Below the pieces are notes generated by a model. That model searched no databases. It was not told the DNA's origin and saw only the letters and a program-made list of their open reading frames with translations. From DAOUBP01 sp964513075 (GTDB lineage Bacteria; Chloroflexota; Anaerolineae; CG2-30-64-16), in the NCBI GenBank assembly GCA_964513075.1, contig CAZELR010000007.1, positions 1-64,000 of the forward strand: a stretch of 64,000 nucleotides of DNA, given 5' to 3'. Both the position numbers and the translations under genes were made by a program. How positions within the stretch are numbered: position 1 is the first letter of the stretch; each line of letters starts with the position of its first letter. Below, piece by piece: positions 1-7,963 of this stretch.

Positions 1-2
1 TG

Positions 3-554
<552 letters not shown>

Positions 555-563
555 CACATCACG

Positions 564-600
564 GAGTTGGCAACTTGCACACGGTGCGAGTTGCCAACTC
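564..600. repeat. Long imperfect hairpin between acr3 and the radical SAM gene
   Basis: GAGTTGGCAACT (564-575) pairs perfectly with AGTTGCCAACTC (589-600). The stem continues inside as GCAC (577-580) with GTGC (584-587) around a 3-nt loop. It has no T-run, so it may be a factor-dependent terminator, an mRNA-stabilising intercistronic hairpin, or a dispersed palindrome like others in this window. Confidence 0.7.
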
Positions 601-612
601 TCACGGCGAGGA

Positions 613-1923
613 ATGATGCCGAGCACCGTGGGCTTGGGTCAGGCGAACCGAGAGGCGGCAGCCGGCCGGCGGCGCACTGCCCATCTGGGGCCGAACGCGG
701 CCGGCGAGTTGGCGCTGCCCGCGGCCCTGCTGGCCGAGGCCGGACTGGACCTGGCAGATGACGTACTCTGTGAAGTGGGGCCGGGCGGCCTGCGGCTGAC
801 TTCCGACACGCTGCGCAAGGTCTACGTCGAGGTGACCAGCGCGTGCAACCTGGCCTGCGCCACCTGCATCCGCCAGACGTGGGCTGAGCCGCTGGGGCAC
901 ATGCCGCTGGCGCGGTACCTCCAATTGCTGGACGGCTTGCAGCAAGCAGCGGACCAGAGGGCCGGCGCCGCCCAGCCCATCACGCTGTCCCTCAGCGGCT
1001 TCGGCGAGCCGCTCATCCACCCGGAGTTCCTGGCGCTGGTCCGGCTGGCGCGCGAGCGGGGCCTGCGGATCGAGATTATCACCAACGGGACGCTGTTGGA
1101 TGCCGCGCTGGCGCGCGAGTTGGTTGCCCTGGGCGTGGGCCAGGTGACGGTCTCACTGGACGGGGGAGACGAGGTGGCCTACGCCGCCATGCGCGGCCAG
1201 GCGCGGGCGCCGGCTGTGGCGGCCCTGGCTGCGCTGGTTGAGGCGCGGCGGCGAGGCCGACGACCGGTGGAGATCGGCGCGGCGTTCGTGGCCACGCGGC
1301 GGAACATCGGCAGTCTGCCGGGATTGCTGGCGCTGGCGCATGACCTGGCGCTGGACTTCGTGTCGGTAAGCAACGTCGCGCCGCACACGCCCGAGATGGC
1401 CGCCGAGATGCTGTGGGGCGGCGCGGCCTGGGCGGCCAGCTTCCCGGATGCGGGCTGGCGGCCGCGGTTGGAGCTGGCGCGCCTGACGCTCGATGATCAA
1501 TCCCGGCCCGCGCTGGCCGCGCTGCTGGACCATGGCCCGACCTGGCCGCACCCCGGCGCCGTTGGCGGGCCGCAGCGCGACCATTGCCGCTTCGCCCACG
1601 AGGGGATGCTTGCGGTAGGCTGGGATGGCCGCGTGGCGCCGTGCCTGTCGCTGCTGCACACGCACCCGGAATACGTCAACGGCCACTGGAAGACGGTGTA
1701 CAGCTATGCGGTCGGTCATGTGGACGAGCGGCCGCTGATCGAGATCTGGCGCGACGCCACCTATCGGGAGTTCCGGCGTCGCGTGCGCGACTTTGACTTC
1801 CCGGCCTGTTTCGCGTGCGGCGGCTGTCCGGATACGGATGCTAATACCAGCGACTGTTACGGTAACCCGTTCCCGGCCTGCGGCGAATGCTTGTGGGCGC
1901 AGGGGATCGTATTGTGCCCGTAA
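613..1923 (+). CDS. Radical SAM/SPASM protein, tungsten-cofactor oxidoreductase maturase-like
   Basis: 436 residues. The radical SAM cluster motif CX3CX2C is C78, C82, C85 (SACNLACATC), followed by a TIM-barrel core with SLSGFGEPLIHPEF and EIITNGTLL. A Cys-rich SPASM-type tail follows (CFACGGCPD, DCYGNPFPACGECLWAQG), which should bind auxiliary Fe-S clusters. Residues 20-65 form a short AbrB-like N-terminal extension. The CLWAQG-containing tail and this layout resemble the maturases that accompany tungsten aldehyde:ferredoxin-type oxidoreductases; that assignment is from memory of the family. No such oxidoreductase lies in the window. Alternative: a SPASM peptide-modifying enzyme. The start ATGATG at 613 follows GGCGAGGA. 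Confidence 0.7.
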   Translation: MMPSTVGLGQANREAAAGRRRTAHLGPNAAGELALPAALLAEAGLDLADDVLCEVGPGGLRLTSDTLRKVYVEVTSACNLACATCIRQTWAEPLGHMPLARYLQLLDGLQQAADQRAGAAQPITLSLSGFGEPLIHPEFLALVRLARERGLRIEIITNGTLLDAALARELVALGVGQVTVSLDGGDEVAYAAMRGQARAPAVAALAALVEARRRGRRPVEIGAAFVATRRNIGSLPGLLALAHDLALDFVSVSNVAPHTPEMAAEMLWGGAAWAASFPDAGWRPRLELARLTLDDQSRPALAALLDHGPTWPHPGAVGGPQRDHCRFAHEGMLAVGWDGRVAPCLSLLHTHPEYVNGHWKTVYSYAVGHVDERPLIEIWRDATYREFRRRVRDFDFPACFACGGCPDTDANTSDCYGNPFPACGECLWAQGIVLCP

Positions 1924-2077
1924 GGAACAGCGCTCCGGCGCCCGTCGTGGCTGCCCTGGAGCCGGTTGCCGTGCGCTGCGGGGCTGGCCGCTTTCTTGAG
2001 GCAGCGCGCCGGTCGGTGCCAGGCATATGCCGCCGTATCGCATGCTGATACATCACTGCCTGCGAATGGAGACACTG

Positions 2078-3502
2078 ATGCGACGTAGATTCTTGACGCT
2101 ATTCGTTCTGCTCGGCGCCCTGTTAGGGCTGACGACCGCACCGGCCAATGCCAGCCCGGCCACCCAGGGGAACGAGCCGGTAACTATCTATTTCTTCTGG
2201 GGTGACGGGTGTCCGCACTGCGCTGAGGCCGAGCCGTTTCTGGCCGGCTTGACGCAGCGTTTCCCTGGCGTCCAGGTCCGCGACTTCGAGGTCTGGTATC
2301 ACGAGGAAAACCAGGATCTGCTGATCCGTATGGCGGCTAAGTTTGGCTTCGAGCCTACTGCGGTGCCCACGATCTTCATCGGCGACCGTTATTGGGTGGG
2401 TTACGCCAGGGATCCGATCGGTAAGGAAATCGAGGCGCATGTCGGCGCGTGCCTCCTATCGGGCTGCCCCGATGCCGGTGCAGGTATTTTCTCGCCTGCG
2501 CCCACGCCGACGGCCGTCCCCGTGACGGCCCCTGCGCCGGTCGGGCAACAGCCGCTCCCCGCCGCCCCGGCGGCGCCAGAACCCGCGCCAACTGCGCCTG
2601 CCAGGAGCAGCACGCTGACCCTCCCGCTGATCGGATCAGTAGATCTGGGGACGCAGTCGCTGGCGCTCAGCACAGCCATCATTGCGTTCGTGGACGGCTT
2701 TAACCCCTGCTCGTTGTGGGTGCTGTCGGTGCTGCTGGCATTGACCCTGCACACCGGCTCGCGCAAGAAGGTGCTCATCATCGGGCTGGTGTTCCTGACC
2801 GTCACCTCGCTGGTGTACGTGCTGTTCATCGCCGGCCTGTTCACCATGTTCACGGTCGTCAGCTTCGCCGGTTGGATCCGGGTCGTGGTCGCGCTGTTGG
2901 CGCTCTTCTTCGCCGCCGTGAATATCAAGGATTACTTTTGGTACAAGGAGGGCCTCTCCTTCACCATCGCGGATGACAAGAAGCCGGGTCTGTACCGCAG
3001 CATGCGCCGGGTGCTCAACGCCGGCGACTCGCTGCCCGCATTGATCGGCGCCACCGTGGTCATGTCTGCAGGCGCGTCGCTGGTGGAGTTTTCGTGCACG
3101 GCTGGCTTCCCGGTGCTGTGGACGAACCTGTTGGTCAGCCAGGCCGTGGCGCCGCTAACCTTCATCCTGCTGTTGGCGCTTTACATGCTGATCTACCAGG
3201 TTGATGAGTTGGCGATCTTCCTGGCCGCGGTCTTCAGCCTGCGCGCCAGCAGGCTGGAGGAGAAGCACGGCCGCATCCTCAAGCTGATCGGCGGCACCTT
3301 GATGCTGACCCTGGCCGCAGTGATGCTGATCAACCCGAACCTGATGAACCGGATCGGCACCGCGCTGCTGATCTTTGCGATTGCGTTCGCAGCCGCGCTC
3401 CTGATCCTGCTGCTGCATCGCATAGTCTTGCCGCGGCTCGGCGTGCGTATCGGCAGCGAATTCGCGGTAAAAAAGCCTCAGCGCAGTCCGGCCGGTGAAT
3501 AG
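2078..3502 (+). CDS. Exported thioredoxin-like domain fused to a multi-pass membrane domain
   Basis: 474 residues. ATG at 2078 is preferred because GGAG lies 6 nt upstream and a textbook signal peptide follows (RRRFLTLFVLLGALLG...ANA). Residues about 30-135 form a thioredoxin/glutaredoxin-like domain with a CPHC redox centre (GDGCPHCAEAEPF). A Pro/Ala-rich linker (about 145-190) leads to 7-8 membrane helices containing FNPCS and EFSCTAGFP, Cys-Pro environments like those of DsbD/CcdA electron carriers. Likely passes reducing equivalents across the membrane to the extracytoplasmic redox domain. It sits between the radical SAM gene and an Fe-S protein gene, in an island rich in thiol proteins. 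Exact partner unknown. Confidence 0.75.
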   Translation: MRRRFLTLFVLLGALLGLTTAPANASPATQGNEPVTIYFFWGDGCPHCAEAEPFLAGLTQRFPGVQVRDFEVWYHEENQDLLIRMAAKFGFEPTAVPTIFIGDRYWVGYARDPIGKEIEAHVGACLLSGCPDAGAGIFSPAPTPTAVPVTAPAPVGQQPLPAAPAAPEPAPTAPARSSTLTLPLIGSVDLGTQSLALSTAIIAFVDGFNPCSLWVLSVLLALTLHTGSRKKVLIIGLVFLTVTSLVYVLFIAGLFTMFTVVSFAGWIRVVVALLALFFAAVNIKDYFWYKEGLSFTIADDKKPGLYRSMRRVLNAGDSLPALIGATVVMSAGASLVEFSCTAGFPVLWTNLLVSQAVAPLTFILLLALYMLIYQVDELAIFLAAVFSLRASRLEEKHGRILKLIGGTLMLTLAAVMLINPNLMNRIGTALLIFAIAFAAALLILLLHRIVLPRLGVRIGSEFAVKKPQRSPAGE

Positions 3503-3532
3503 AACGCCGGCTTGACCTGCAAGGAGGGCAGC

Positions 3533-4096
3533 ATGTTGATCGAACACTACGACGTGGAAGTCTTCACCCCGCCCTGCGACCCGGGCGCGGAGCGCTTCTC
3601 GGCCAAGGCGTTGCTGTTAACCGACATTTCAGAGGCGTTGCCCTACCTGAACGCGACCCTACGCGGTGCGGTGTATAACCGGGCGGCCCACACGCTGACC
3701 TGGAAGAAGGGTGGTCACAATCTGGCCTTCCACCCCTATGAGATTGCCACCAGCAACGTCGAGGATCGCGAAGCTGCGGTCAAGGAGCTGGAGGGGCTGA
3801 TTGACCTGGTGAACCGCACGTGGGAGCGCCGGGGCGAGCTCACGCCCGACACCACGGAACGCCAGCGGCCCACGGCGATGGCACTGTATAAACTGCTGCC
3901 GGGCACCAATTGTCGGCAGTGCGGCCAGCCAAGCTGCTGGAATTTCGGCCTGAAGCTGGTTGCGGCGCAGGTCGAGCTGGACGCATGCACGCCGCTGTCT
4001 GAGCCGGCTTATGCCGAGCGGCTCGCCAGCCTGGAGGCGCTGCTGGTGCCGATGCCGGCCATCGGACTCTGGAACGAAGCCCGCGGTAATGCTTGA
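3533..4096 (+). CDS. Fe-S-binding protein with C-terminal CxxCGxxxC domain (paralogue 1)
   Basis: 187 residues. The start ATG 3533 has AAGGAGGG just upstream, better than the in-frame TTG at 3512. The N-terminal half is an unassigned alpha/beta domain. The C-terminal part, LPGTNCRQCGQPSCWNFGLKL followed by DACTPL, has the four-Cys pattern of the small 4Fe-4S domain (PF04060-like) found in acetyl-CoA synthase gamma subunits and reductive activators. A clear paralogue is encoded at 11853-12431 with the same order of elements. Role unknown; an electron-transfer adaptor for the redox island is an inference. Confidence 0.75.
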   Translation: MLIEHYDVEVFTPPCDPGAERFSAKALLLTDISEALPYLNATLRGAVYNRAAHTLTWKKGGHNLAFHPYEIATSNVEDREAAVKELEGLIDLVNRTWERRGELTPDTTERQRPTAMALYKLLPGTNCRQCGQPSCWNFGLKLVAAQVELDACTPLSEPAYAERLASLEALLVPMPAIGLWNEARGNA

Positions 4097-4183
4097 AGAT
4101 AGCTTACCGGCCGCCAGGGTATTGGCGCAGCGCGTGGCTTGAGAGCGGCCGATGCCGCTTCCCCACACGAGCGATCCAGGGAT

Positions 4184-4212
4184 TTGACATGCGTGCGCTG
4201 GTGGGATAGAAT
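4184..4212 (+). promoter_or_regulatory. Sigma70-type promoter of arsR
   Basis: TTGACA (4184-4189), 17-nt spacer, TAGAAT (4207-4212): near-consensus, ending 36 nt before the arsR start. The candidate operator begins two bases downstream of the -10 box. Confidence 0.88.
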
Positions 4213-4213
4213 A

Positions 4214-4233
4214 ACATTCGATCTCTTGAATGT
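4214..4233. promoter_or_regulatory. Candidate ArsR operator
   Basis: Perfect inverted repeat ACATTC-N8-GAATGT directly after the -10 box, where a bound repressor would block initiation. The core ATTC-N8-GAATGT recurs at 4636-4653 upstream of the next gene. Confidence 0.75.
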
Positions 4234-4248
4234 GATTGGATCAGACAA

Positions 4249-4605
4249 ATGGATGCTCTAGAAGATACCGCCGCGCTGTTCAAGCTTCTGTCCCACCCTT
4301 CCCGCTTGGCGATCCTGCAAGTCCTGCGGGACGGCGAGGAGTGCGTCTGCCACCTGGAGGCGACACTGAGGCTGCGCCAGGCGTACATCTCGCAGCAGTT
4401 GATGGTGCTACGCCAGGCTGGGCTGGTGACCGACCGTCGTGAGGGTTGGAACGTCTTCTATCGGGTGGCCAGGCCAGAGGTTTATGCGCTGCTGGATGCG
4501 GCGCTCGCCACTGTGCAGCCCGTCGGCGCGCCCATGCAGTTGTTCCGTCACCACAAACCAGCTGCGTGCCCTTGCCCCAAGTGCCAACTGGAACCGATGC
4601 TGTGA
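4249..4605 (+). CDS. arsR: ArsR-family metalloregulatory repressor
   Basis: 118-residue winged-helix repressor that leaves DNA when it binds arsenite or another thiophilic metal. C32 and C34 (EECVCHL) sit exactly where the As(III)-binding Cys pair of E. coli ArsR lies, in the helix before the recognition helix (ISQQLMVLRQAGLV). The tail has an additional CPCPKC cluster (about residues 108-113) that could supply further metal ligands or a second site. The gene has its own strong promoter and operator and lies upstream of the fmdE/tauE genes, which probably form its regulon together with itself. Confidence 0.92.
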   Translation: MDALEDTAALFKLLSHPSRLAILQVLRDGEECVCHLEATLRLRQAYISQQLMVLRQAGLVTDRREGWNVFYRVARPEVYALLDAALATVQPVGAPMQLFRHHKPAACPCPKCQLEPML

Positions 4606-4628
4606 TTCCGGGGTTCTCTTTTTTTGAT

Positions 4629-4656
4629 TGAACATATTCAGGACGCCGAATGTTAT
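4629..4656 (+). promoter_or_regulatory. Second candidate ArsR-type operator/promoter upstream of fmdE-1
   Basis: ATTC-N8-GAATGT (4636-4653) repeats the core of the arsR operator with the same 8-nt spacing. Overlapping it is TGAA-N4-TTCA (4629-4640), the half-site type of SmtB/ArsR operators. A weak promoter TTGAAC-N17-TGTTAT (4628-4656) surrounds it. A T-run at 4619-4625 lies just upstream. Confidence 0.55.
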
Positions 4657-4700
4657 CAGCCGCTAACGGGCGCCCAAGCAGACACAAGGAGAGATTTCGC

Positions 4701-5303
4701 ATGGATGATCGCAACATTTTGCTGGACGCACTGAAATTCCACGGCCATCGCTGCTGGGCCAGCGTGGCCGGCGTGAGGGTCGGCCTGGCCGCGCTGCGGG
4801 CGCTGGGCGTCCGGCGCTCCGGGGGAACCCAGCTCTACGCCATGCTGGAAACCGGCGAGGAGCACGGCGGCATGTGCTTCGGCGACGGCGTGCAGTACAC
4901 GACTGGCTGCACCTTCGGCAAGGGCAACATCCGCAAAAACCCGCTGGGCAAGCTGGCCGTCACCCTGATCGACAAGGACAGCAACCGGGCCGTCCGCGTT
5001 TCGTACAAGCCCACGCTGCAAAAGCAGATCGCGGCCTCGGCCTTCATGCAGCAGCGCGCGGCCGGCTATCAACCCGACGACATCCCTGAGGCCGACCAGC
5101 TGGAGCTGGTAGATCTGATGTGGGGCGCGCCGGAGTCGGACGTCCTGACAGTGGGCGAGATCTTCACCTACGACCACAACTGGCTGCCTGAGGTCATGGG
5201 GTTCACCAAGTGCGAGGCGTGCGGCGAACTGGCCGCACACGCGTACGTGCGGCTGGTGGGTGACCGCAAGCTGTGCATTCCGTGCTCGGGGTACGATCGG
5301 TAA
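4701..5303 (+). CDS. FmdE-family protein with C-terminal zinc finger (copy 1)
   Basis: 200 residues; start supported by AAGGAGAG 8 nt upstream. The N-terminal FmdE domain carries HGHRCWASVAGVRVG, EHGGMCFGDGVQYTTGCTFGKGNI, the conserved His/Cys-rich core of formylmethanofuran dehydrogenase subunit E-like proteins. The C-terminus is a zinc-finger pair CEACG...CIPC. In non-methanogens FmdE-like proteins occur beside molybdenum/tungsten or Fe-S enzymes and their biochemical role is not settled. The stop is one base from the tauE start, and a second FmdE follows tauE, so all three are probably co-transcribed under ArsR-type control. Confidence 0.85.
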   Translation: MDDRNILLDALKFHGHRCWASVAGVRVGLAALRALGVRRSGGTQLYAMLETGEEHGGMCFGDGVQYTTGCTFGKGNIRKNPLGKLAVTLIDKDSNRAVRVSYKPTLQKQIAASAFMQQRAAGYQPDDIPEADQLELVDLMWGAPESDVLTVGEIFTYDHNWLPEVMGFTKCEACGELAAHAYVRLVGDRKLCIPCSGYDR

Positions 5304-5304
5304 T

Positions 5305-6060
5305 ATGAGCCCCACCATCTACATTATCAGCGCCATACTGGTCTTCTTTTTCTCCGGCCTGCTGGCCATGGCCGGGCTGGGCGCGGCGTTCCTGTTCGTG
5401 CCGCTCTTTTACTACCTGGGCGTGCCGCTGGCCGAGGCGACCCCGACCGCGCTGCTGCTGAACGTGGTCAGCCTGCTGTTCGCCACAATCAACTACTGGC
5501 GCGGCAAGCTGATCAACTTCCGGGTCGGGCTGCCGGTGCTGATCGTCGCCGTGATCCTGTCGCCGTTGGGCGCGCGGCTGACCCCGCACGTGGACAAGAA
5601 ACTCCTGCTGGGCATGTTCGCCGCCTTCCTGATCTTCGCCGGTTTCATGATGCTGTTCTATCGGGCCAAGAAGCGTGAAAAAGCACTGAGCCGGACGGTC
5701 GAGGTCAGCGCGGGCGTCGGTGTGGGCGGGGTGGCCGGTTTCCTCGGCGGGCTGCTGGGCGTCGGCGGCGGCAACTTCATCCTGCCGGTGCTGAACTGGC
5801 TGGGGCTGGACGCCAAGGTGGCCGCCGGCACGACCGCGCTGATCGTGGTCTTCTCGTCGCTGTCGGGCTTCCTGGGCCACGCCACGATGGGCGGGCTGGA
5901 CCCGCTCTTCATCGGCGTTACTGCGGTCATGGCCGCAGCCGGCTCGATCGTTGGCTCGCAGTTGATGAAGACGAAGCTGTCGAGCAGTCAGCTTAAGAAG
6001 ATGATCGGCGTGCTGCTGTGGCTGATCGCTGCCAAGATGATCTTCGATTTGGTGAAATAG
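5305..6060 (+). CDS. TauE/SafE-family membrane exporter
   Basis: 251 residues with about eight membrane helices and the two-repeat layout of the TauE/SafE (sulfite/sulfonate exporter) family; GLLGVGGGNFILPVL in the second half is the family Gly-rich motif. ATG 5305 follows the fmdE-1 stop after a single base, implying translational coupling. Members export sulfite, sulfoacetate and other sulfur anions. Being sandwiched between two FmdE genes in a metalloid island suggests a sulfur- or metalloid-oxyanion substrate, which is inference. Confidence 0.88.
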   Translation: MSPTIYIISAILVFFFSGLLAMAGLGAAFLFVPLFYYLGVPLAEATPTALLLNVVSLLFATINYWRGKLINFRVGLPVLIVAVILSPLGARLTPHVDKKLLLGMFAAFLIFAGFMMLFYRAKKREKALSRTVEVSAGVGVGGVAGFLGGLLGVGGGNFILPVLNWLGLDAKVAAGTTALIVVFSSLSGFLGHATMGGLDPLFIGVTAVMAAAGSIVGSQLMKTKLSSSQLKKMIGVLLWLIAAKMIFDLVK

Positions 6061-6072
6061 ACGTCATCCAGA

Positions 6073-6105
6073 AGACCTTCGAGGTCTCGCAGACCTCGAA
6101 GGTCT
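6073..6105. repeat. Dispersed palindrome, copy 1
   Basis: Perfect 15-bp arms AGACCTTCGAGGTCT and AGACCTCGAAGGTCT around CGC. The same element recurs at 41822-41854 (identical arms) and 40503-40533 (one paired change). Here it lies between tauE and fmdE-2. Confidence 0.9.
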
Positions 6106-6128
6106 CTAACTTAACAGGGAGGCAATTC

Positions 6129-6734
6129 ATGGACAAGAACAACGAACTGTACAAAGCCAGCCTACTGCTGCACGGCCACAAGTGCCCCGCCATGCCGATG
6201 GGCCTGCGCGCCGGGCTGGCCGCACTGGAAGCGCTGGGGGTGCCGCGCGCGGCCGATGGGCAGTTGACCGCGCTGATCGAAATCGACAGCGAGCACTGCG
6301 CCACCTGCTATGCGGACGGCATCCAGATGGCGACCGGCTGCACCTTCGGCAAGGGCAATATCCGCAAGCTCGGCTACGGCAAGTTCGTGCTGACGCTGGT
6401 GGAGAACAAGACCGGCCGCAGCGTGCGCGTCGCCACCCGCAACGAGGTGATCAAGCGCAACCAGGAGTCGGAGTTCATCCAGCATCGCAAGCGGGGTGTG
6501 CCCGCCTCGAAGATTGACCTCGCGCTGGTGGAGCCGAACATTGACTTCATCCTGAATGCGGCCACCGAGGATCTGTTCAAGATCGGGCCGGTCACCGAGA
6601 TGAAGCTGCCCGCGGGCCGGCCGCACGACTTCAATACGTTCATCTGCGCCGCCTGTGGCGAGGTGGCGGTCGAACGCTATGCGCGCGTCAAGAACGGCCA
6701 GATCGTCTGCATGCCGTGCGCGGAGAAAAACTAA
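6129..6734 (+). CDS. FmdE-family protein with C-terminal zinc finger (copy 2)
   Basis: 201 residues; ATG 6129 has GGGAGGC 7 nt upstream. Same architecture as copy 1: HGHKCPAMPMGLRAG, EHCATCYADGIQMATGCTFGKGNI, and a C-terminal CAACGEVA...CMPC finger. The first motif has C-P-A here and C-W-A in copy 1, and the central segment differs, so the copies have diverged and probably have distinct partners. It overlaps no neighbour but leaves one base before the NifX-like gene. Function unknown beyond the family. Confidence 0.85.
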   Translation: MDKNNELYKASLLLHGHKCPAMPMGLRAGLAALEALGVPRAADGQLTALIEIDSEHCATCYADGIQMATGCTFGKGNIRKLGYGKFVLTLVENKTGRSVRVATRNEVIKRNQESEFIQHRKRGVPASKIDLALVEPNIDFILNAATEDLFKIGPVTEMKLPAGRPHDFNTFICAACGEVAVERYARVKNGQIVCMPCAEKN

Positions 6735-6735
6735 C

Positions 6736-7128
6736 ATGAAGATCGCAGCAGTCACCGAAGACGGCGTGACCATCAGCCAGCACTTCGGCCGCGCCCCCTA
6801 CTACGTCGTTCTGACGGTCGAGGATGGGCAGGTCGTGGGCCGCGAGCAGCGTGACAAGATCGCGCACGGCCAGGGCGCCGGCGGGCACGTCCATATCGAG
6901 GGGCAGGCGCACGGCTTCGATGCGGCCTCGCAGGATACCCACAGCCGCATGGCGGGCCCCATCGCTGATTGCCAGGTCCTCCTGGCGCGCGGCATGGGGA
7001 TGGGCGCCTATGCGAGCCTGCAACAAGCCGGCATCCGTCCGATCATCACCACGCTCGCTGACATTCAAGAAGCGGCCCTGGAAGCCGCTGCGGGGACGAT
7101 CATCGACCACCAGGAACGACTGCATTAG
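6736..7128 (+). CDS. NifX/NifB-C-type Fe-Mo cofactor-binding-like protein
   Basis: 130 residues of the dinitrogenase Fe-Mo cofactor family (RNase H-like fold): MKIAAVTEDGVTISQHFGRAPYYVVLTVEDG is the standard opening with the HFGRA motif, and CQVLLARGMGMGAY is the central glycine-rich element. Stand-alone members are thought to carry metal clusters. No nif genes are visible, so it more likely handles an Fe-S or Mo/W species for the neighbouring FmdE/ferredoxin proteins. The start lies one base after the fmdE-2 stop. Confidence 0.85.
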   Translation: MKIAAVTEDGVTISQHFGRAPYYVVLTVEDGQVVGREQRDKIAHGQGAGGHVHIEGQAHGFDAASQDTHSRMAGPIADCQVLLARGMGMGAYASLQQAGIRPIITTLADIQEAALEAAAGTIIDHQERLH

Positions 7129-7165
7129 GAATAAGCGGATCATTGGAATCTAGAGGAAACGTAGC

Positions 7166-7369
7166 ATGCAACCTTTCATCATCCAGCGCCGCTGCCCGGC
7201 GCAGGACCAGATCTGCAAAGCGATCCCGGCCTGTCCGCGCGGCGCCATTCGTTACGTCGCAGACGAGGCCGAGCGTCTGGGGGGCAAGATTGTCTTCGAC
7301 TACGACAAGTGCGATGGGTGCGGACAGTGCGTCCAGGAGTGCTGCGGCAGTGCAATCGAGATGCGCTAG
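7166..7369 (+). CDS. Small 4Fe-4S ferredoxin-like protein
   Basis: 67 residues. The C-terminal half has CDGCGQCVQECCGSAI, a CxxCxxCxxxC[C] cluster ligand set. The N-terminal half has C10, C17 and C23-P (CPAQDQICKAIPACP), completing a two-cluster ferredoxin-like pattern with irregular spacing. A GAGGAAACG ribosome-binding site precedes ATG 7166. It probably carries electrons or a cluster for the FmdE/NifX-like proteins upstream. Confidence 0.8.
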   Translation: MQPFIIQRRCPAQDQICKAIPACPRGAIRYVADEAERLGGKIVFDYDKCDGCGQCVQECCGSAIEMR

Positions 7370-7455
7370 CTGCACGGGTGGCCCAGCTCTGCCCGAGACC
7401 GAACGGGCCGCCGCAGTATGACCGGTCTCATAGTCAGAGGCTGACGGTTGGGGTA

Positions 7456-7497
7456 ATATGCTATATGCAATAACCTCTATATAGCATGATTTGCATA
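7456..7497. promoter_or_regulatory. Interlaced inverted repeats upstream of the lipoyl/DGC operon
   Basis: ATGCTATAT (7458-7466) pairs perfectly with ATATAGCAT (7479-7487), and TATGCAA (7464-7470) with TTGCATA (7491-7497). The two palindromes overlap, in an AT-rich patch that contrasts with GC-rich surroundings. This looks like an operator for two dimers, about 20-55 nt before the GTG start of the operon. A clear -35/-10 pair is not obvious (CTGACG-N17-TATGCA at 7441-7469 is the best). Confidence 0.65.
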
Positions 7498-7513
7498 TCA
7501 AAGGGAGATCGCG

Positions 7514-7963
7514 GTGAGCAGCGAATATCTCGAAACCACGGTTGACAAGTTCATCTTCCGCGTGAGGACCGGCTACCTCTACAGTGAGGCCGGCGTTTGG
7601 ATCGCCTATGACGCCGCGCGCCACACGGCCCGCGTTGGATTGAGCGACTTCCGCCAGCAGGCCAGCGGCGATGTGGCGTTCGTGGACTTACCCGCGGCCG
7701 GCAGCCAGGTGACAGCCGGCGGCGACCTGGCCAATATCGAAACCATCAAGGTAGACCTGACCGTGCCGGCGCCGTTCGACGGAGAGGTGCTAGTCGTCAA
7801 TGAAGCACTGGGAGACGCCCCGGAGCTGATCAACCAGGCGCCGTATGGCGAAGGTTGGCTGGTCGAGTTGAAACCTGAGATCTGGCCTGCCGAGGGTTTG
7901 CTGGATGCGCCGACCTACCTGGCCGTGATGCAGGCGCAAGCCCAAGTGGAGGCGGACAAATGA
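7514..7963 (+). CDS. GcvH-like lipoyl-carrier protein
   Basis: 149 residues; GTG 7514 has AAGGGAG about 7 nt upstream. It follows the glycine-cleavage H-protein fold, with K79 in IETIKVDLTVPAPFDGEV as the presumed lipoylated lysine (ESVKA in classical GcvH) and PYGEGWLVEL near the end. No glycine-cleavage P or T genes are nearby. GcvH-like proteins outside glycine cleavage act as lipoate carriers, for example with sulfur-oxidising Hdr-like complexes, but no hdr genes are visible here. It opens a tight operon (its stop overlaps the next start as ATGA), pointing to a lipoyl/dithiol role with the DGC and thioredoxin proteins. Confidence 0.85.
   Translation: MSSEYLETTVDKFIFRVRTGYLYSEAGVWIAYDAARHTARVGLSDFRQQASGDVAFVDLPAAGSQVTAGGDLANIETIKVDLTVPAPFDGEVLVVNEALGDAPELINQAPYGEGWLVELKPEIWPAEGLLDAPTYLAVMQAQAQVEADK

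Noticed and set aside
4612..4626. T-rich stretch after arsR as an intrinsic terminator
   Set aside because: No stable stem precedes the T-run; it is more likely part of the fmdE promoter region.
6736..7128. Nitrogen fixation gene
   Set aside because: Single NifX-like protein without nif structural genes; stand-alone members are common in non-diazotrophs.
7514..7963. Glycine-cleavage H protein or sHdr lipoate-binding protein
   Set aside because: No gcvP, gcvT or hdr-like genes are present in the window, so neither pathway name is given.
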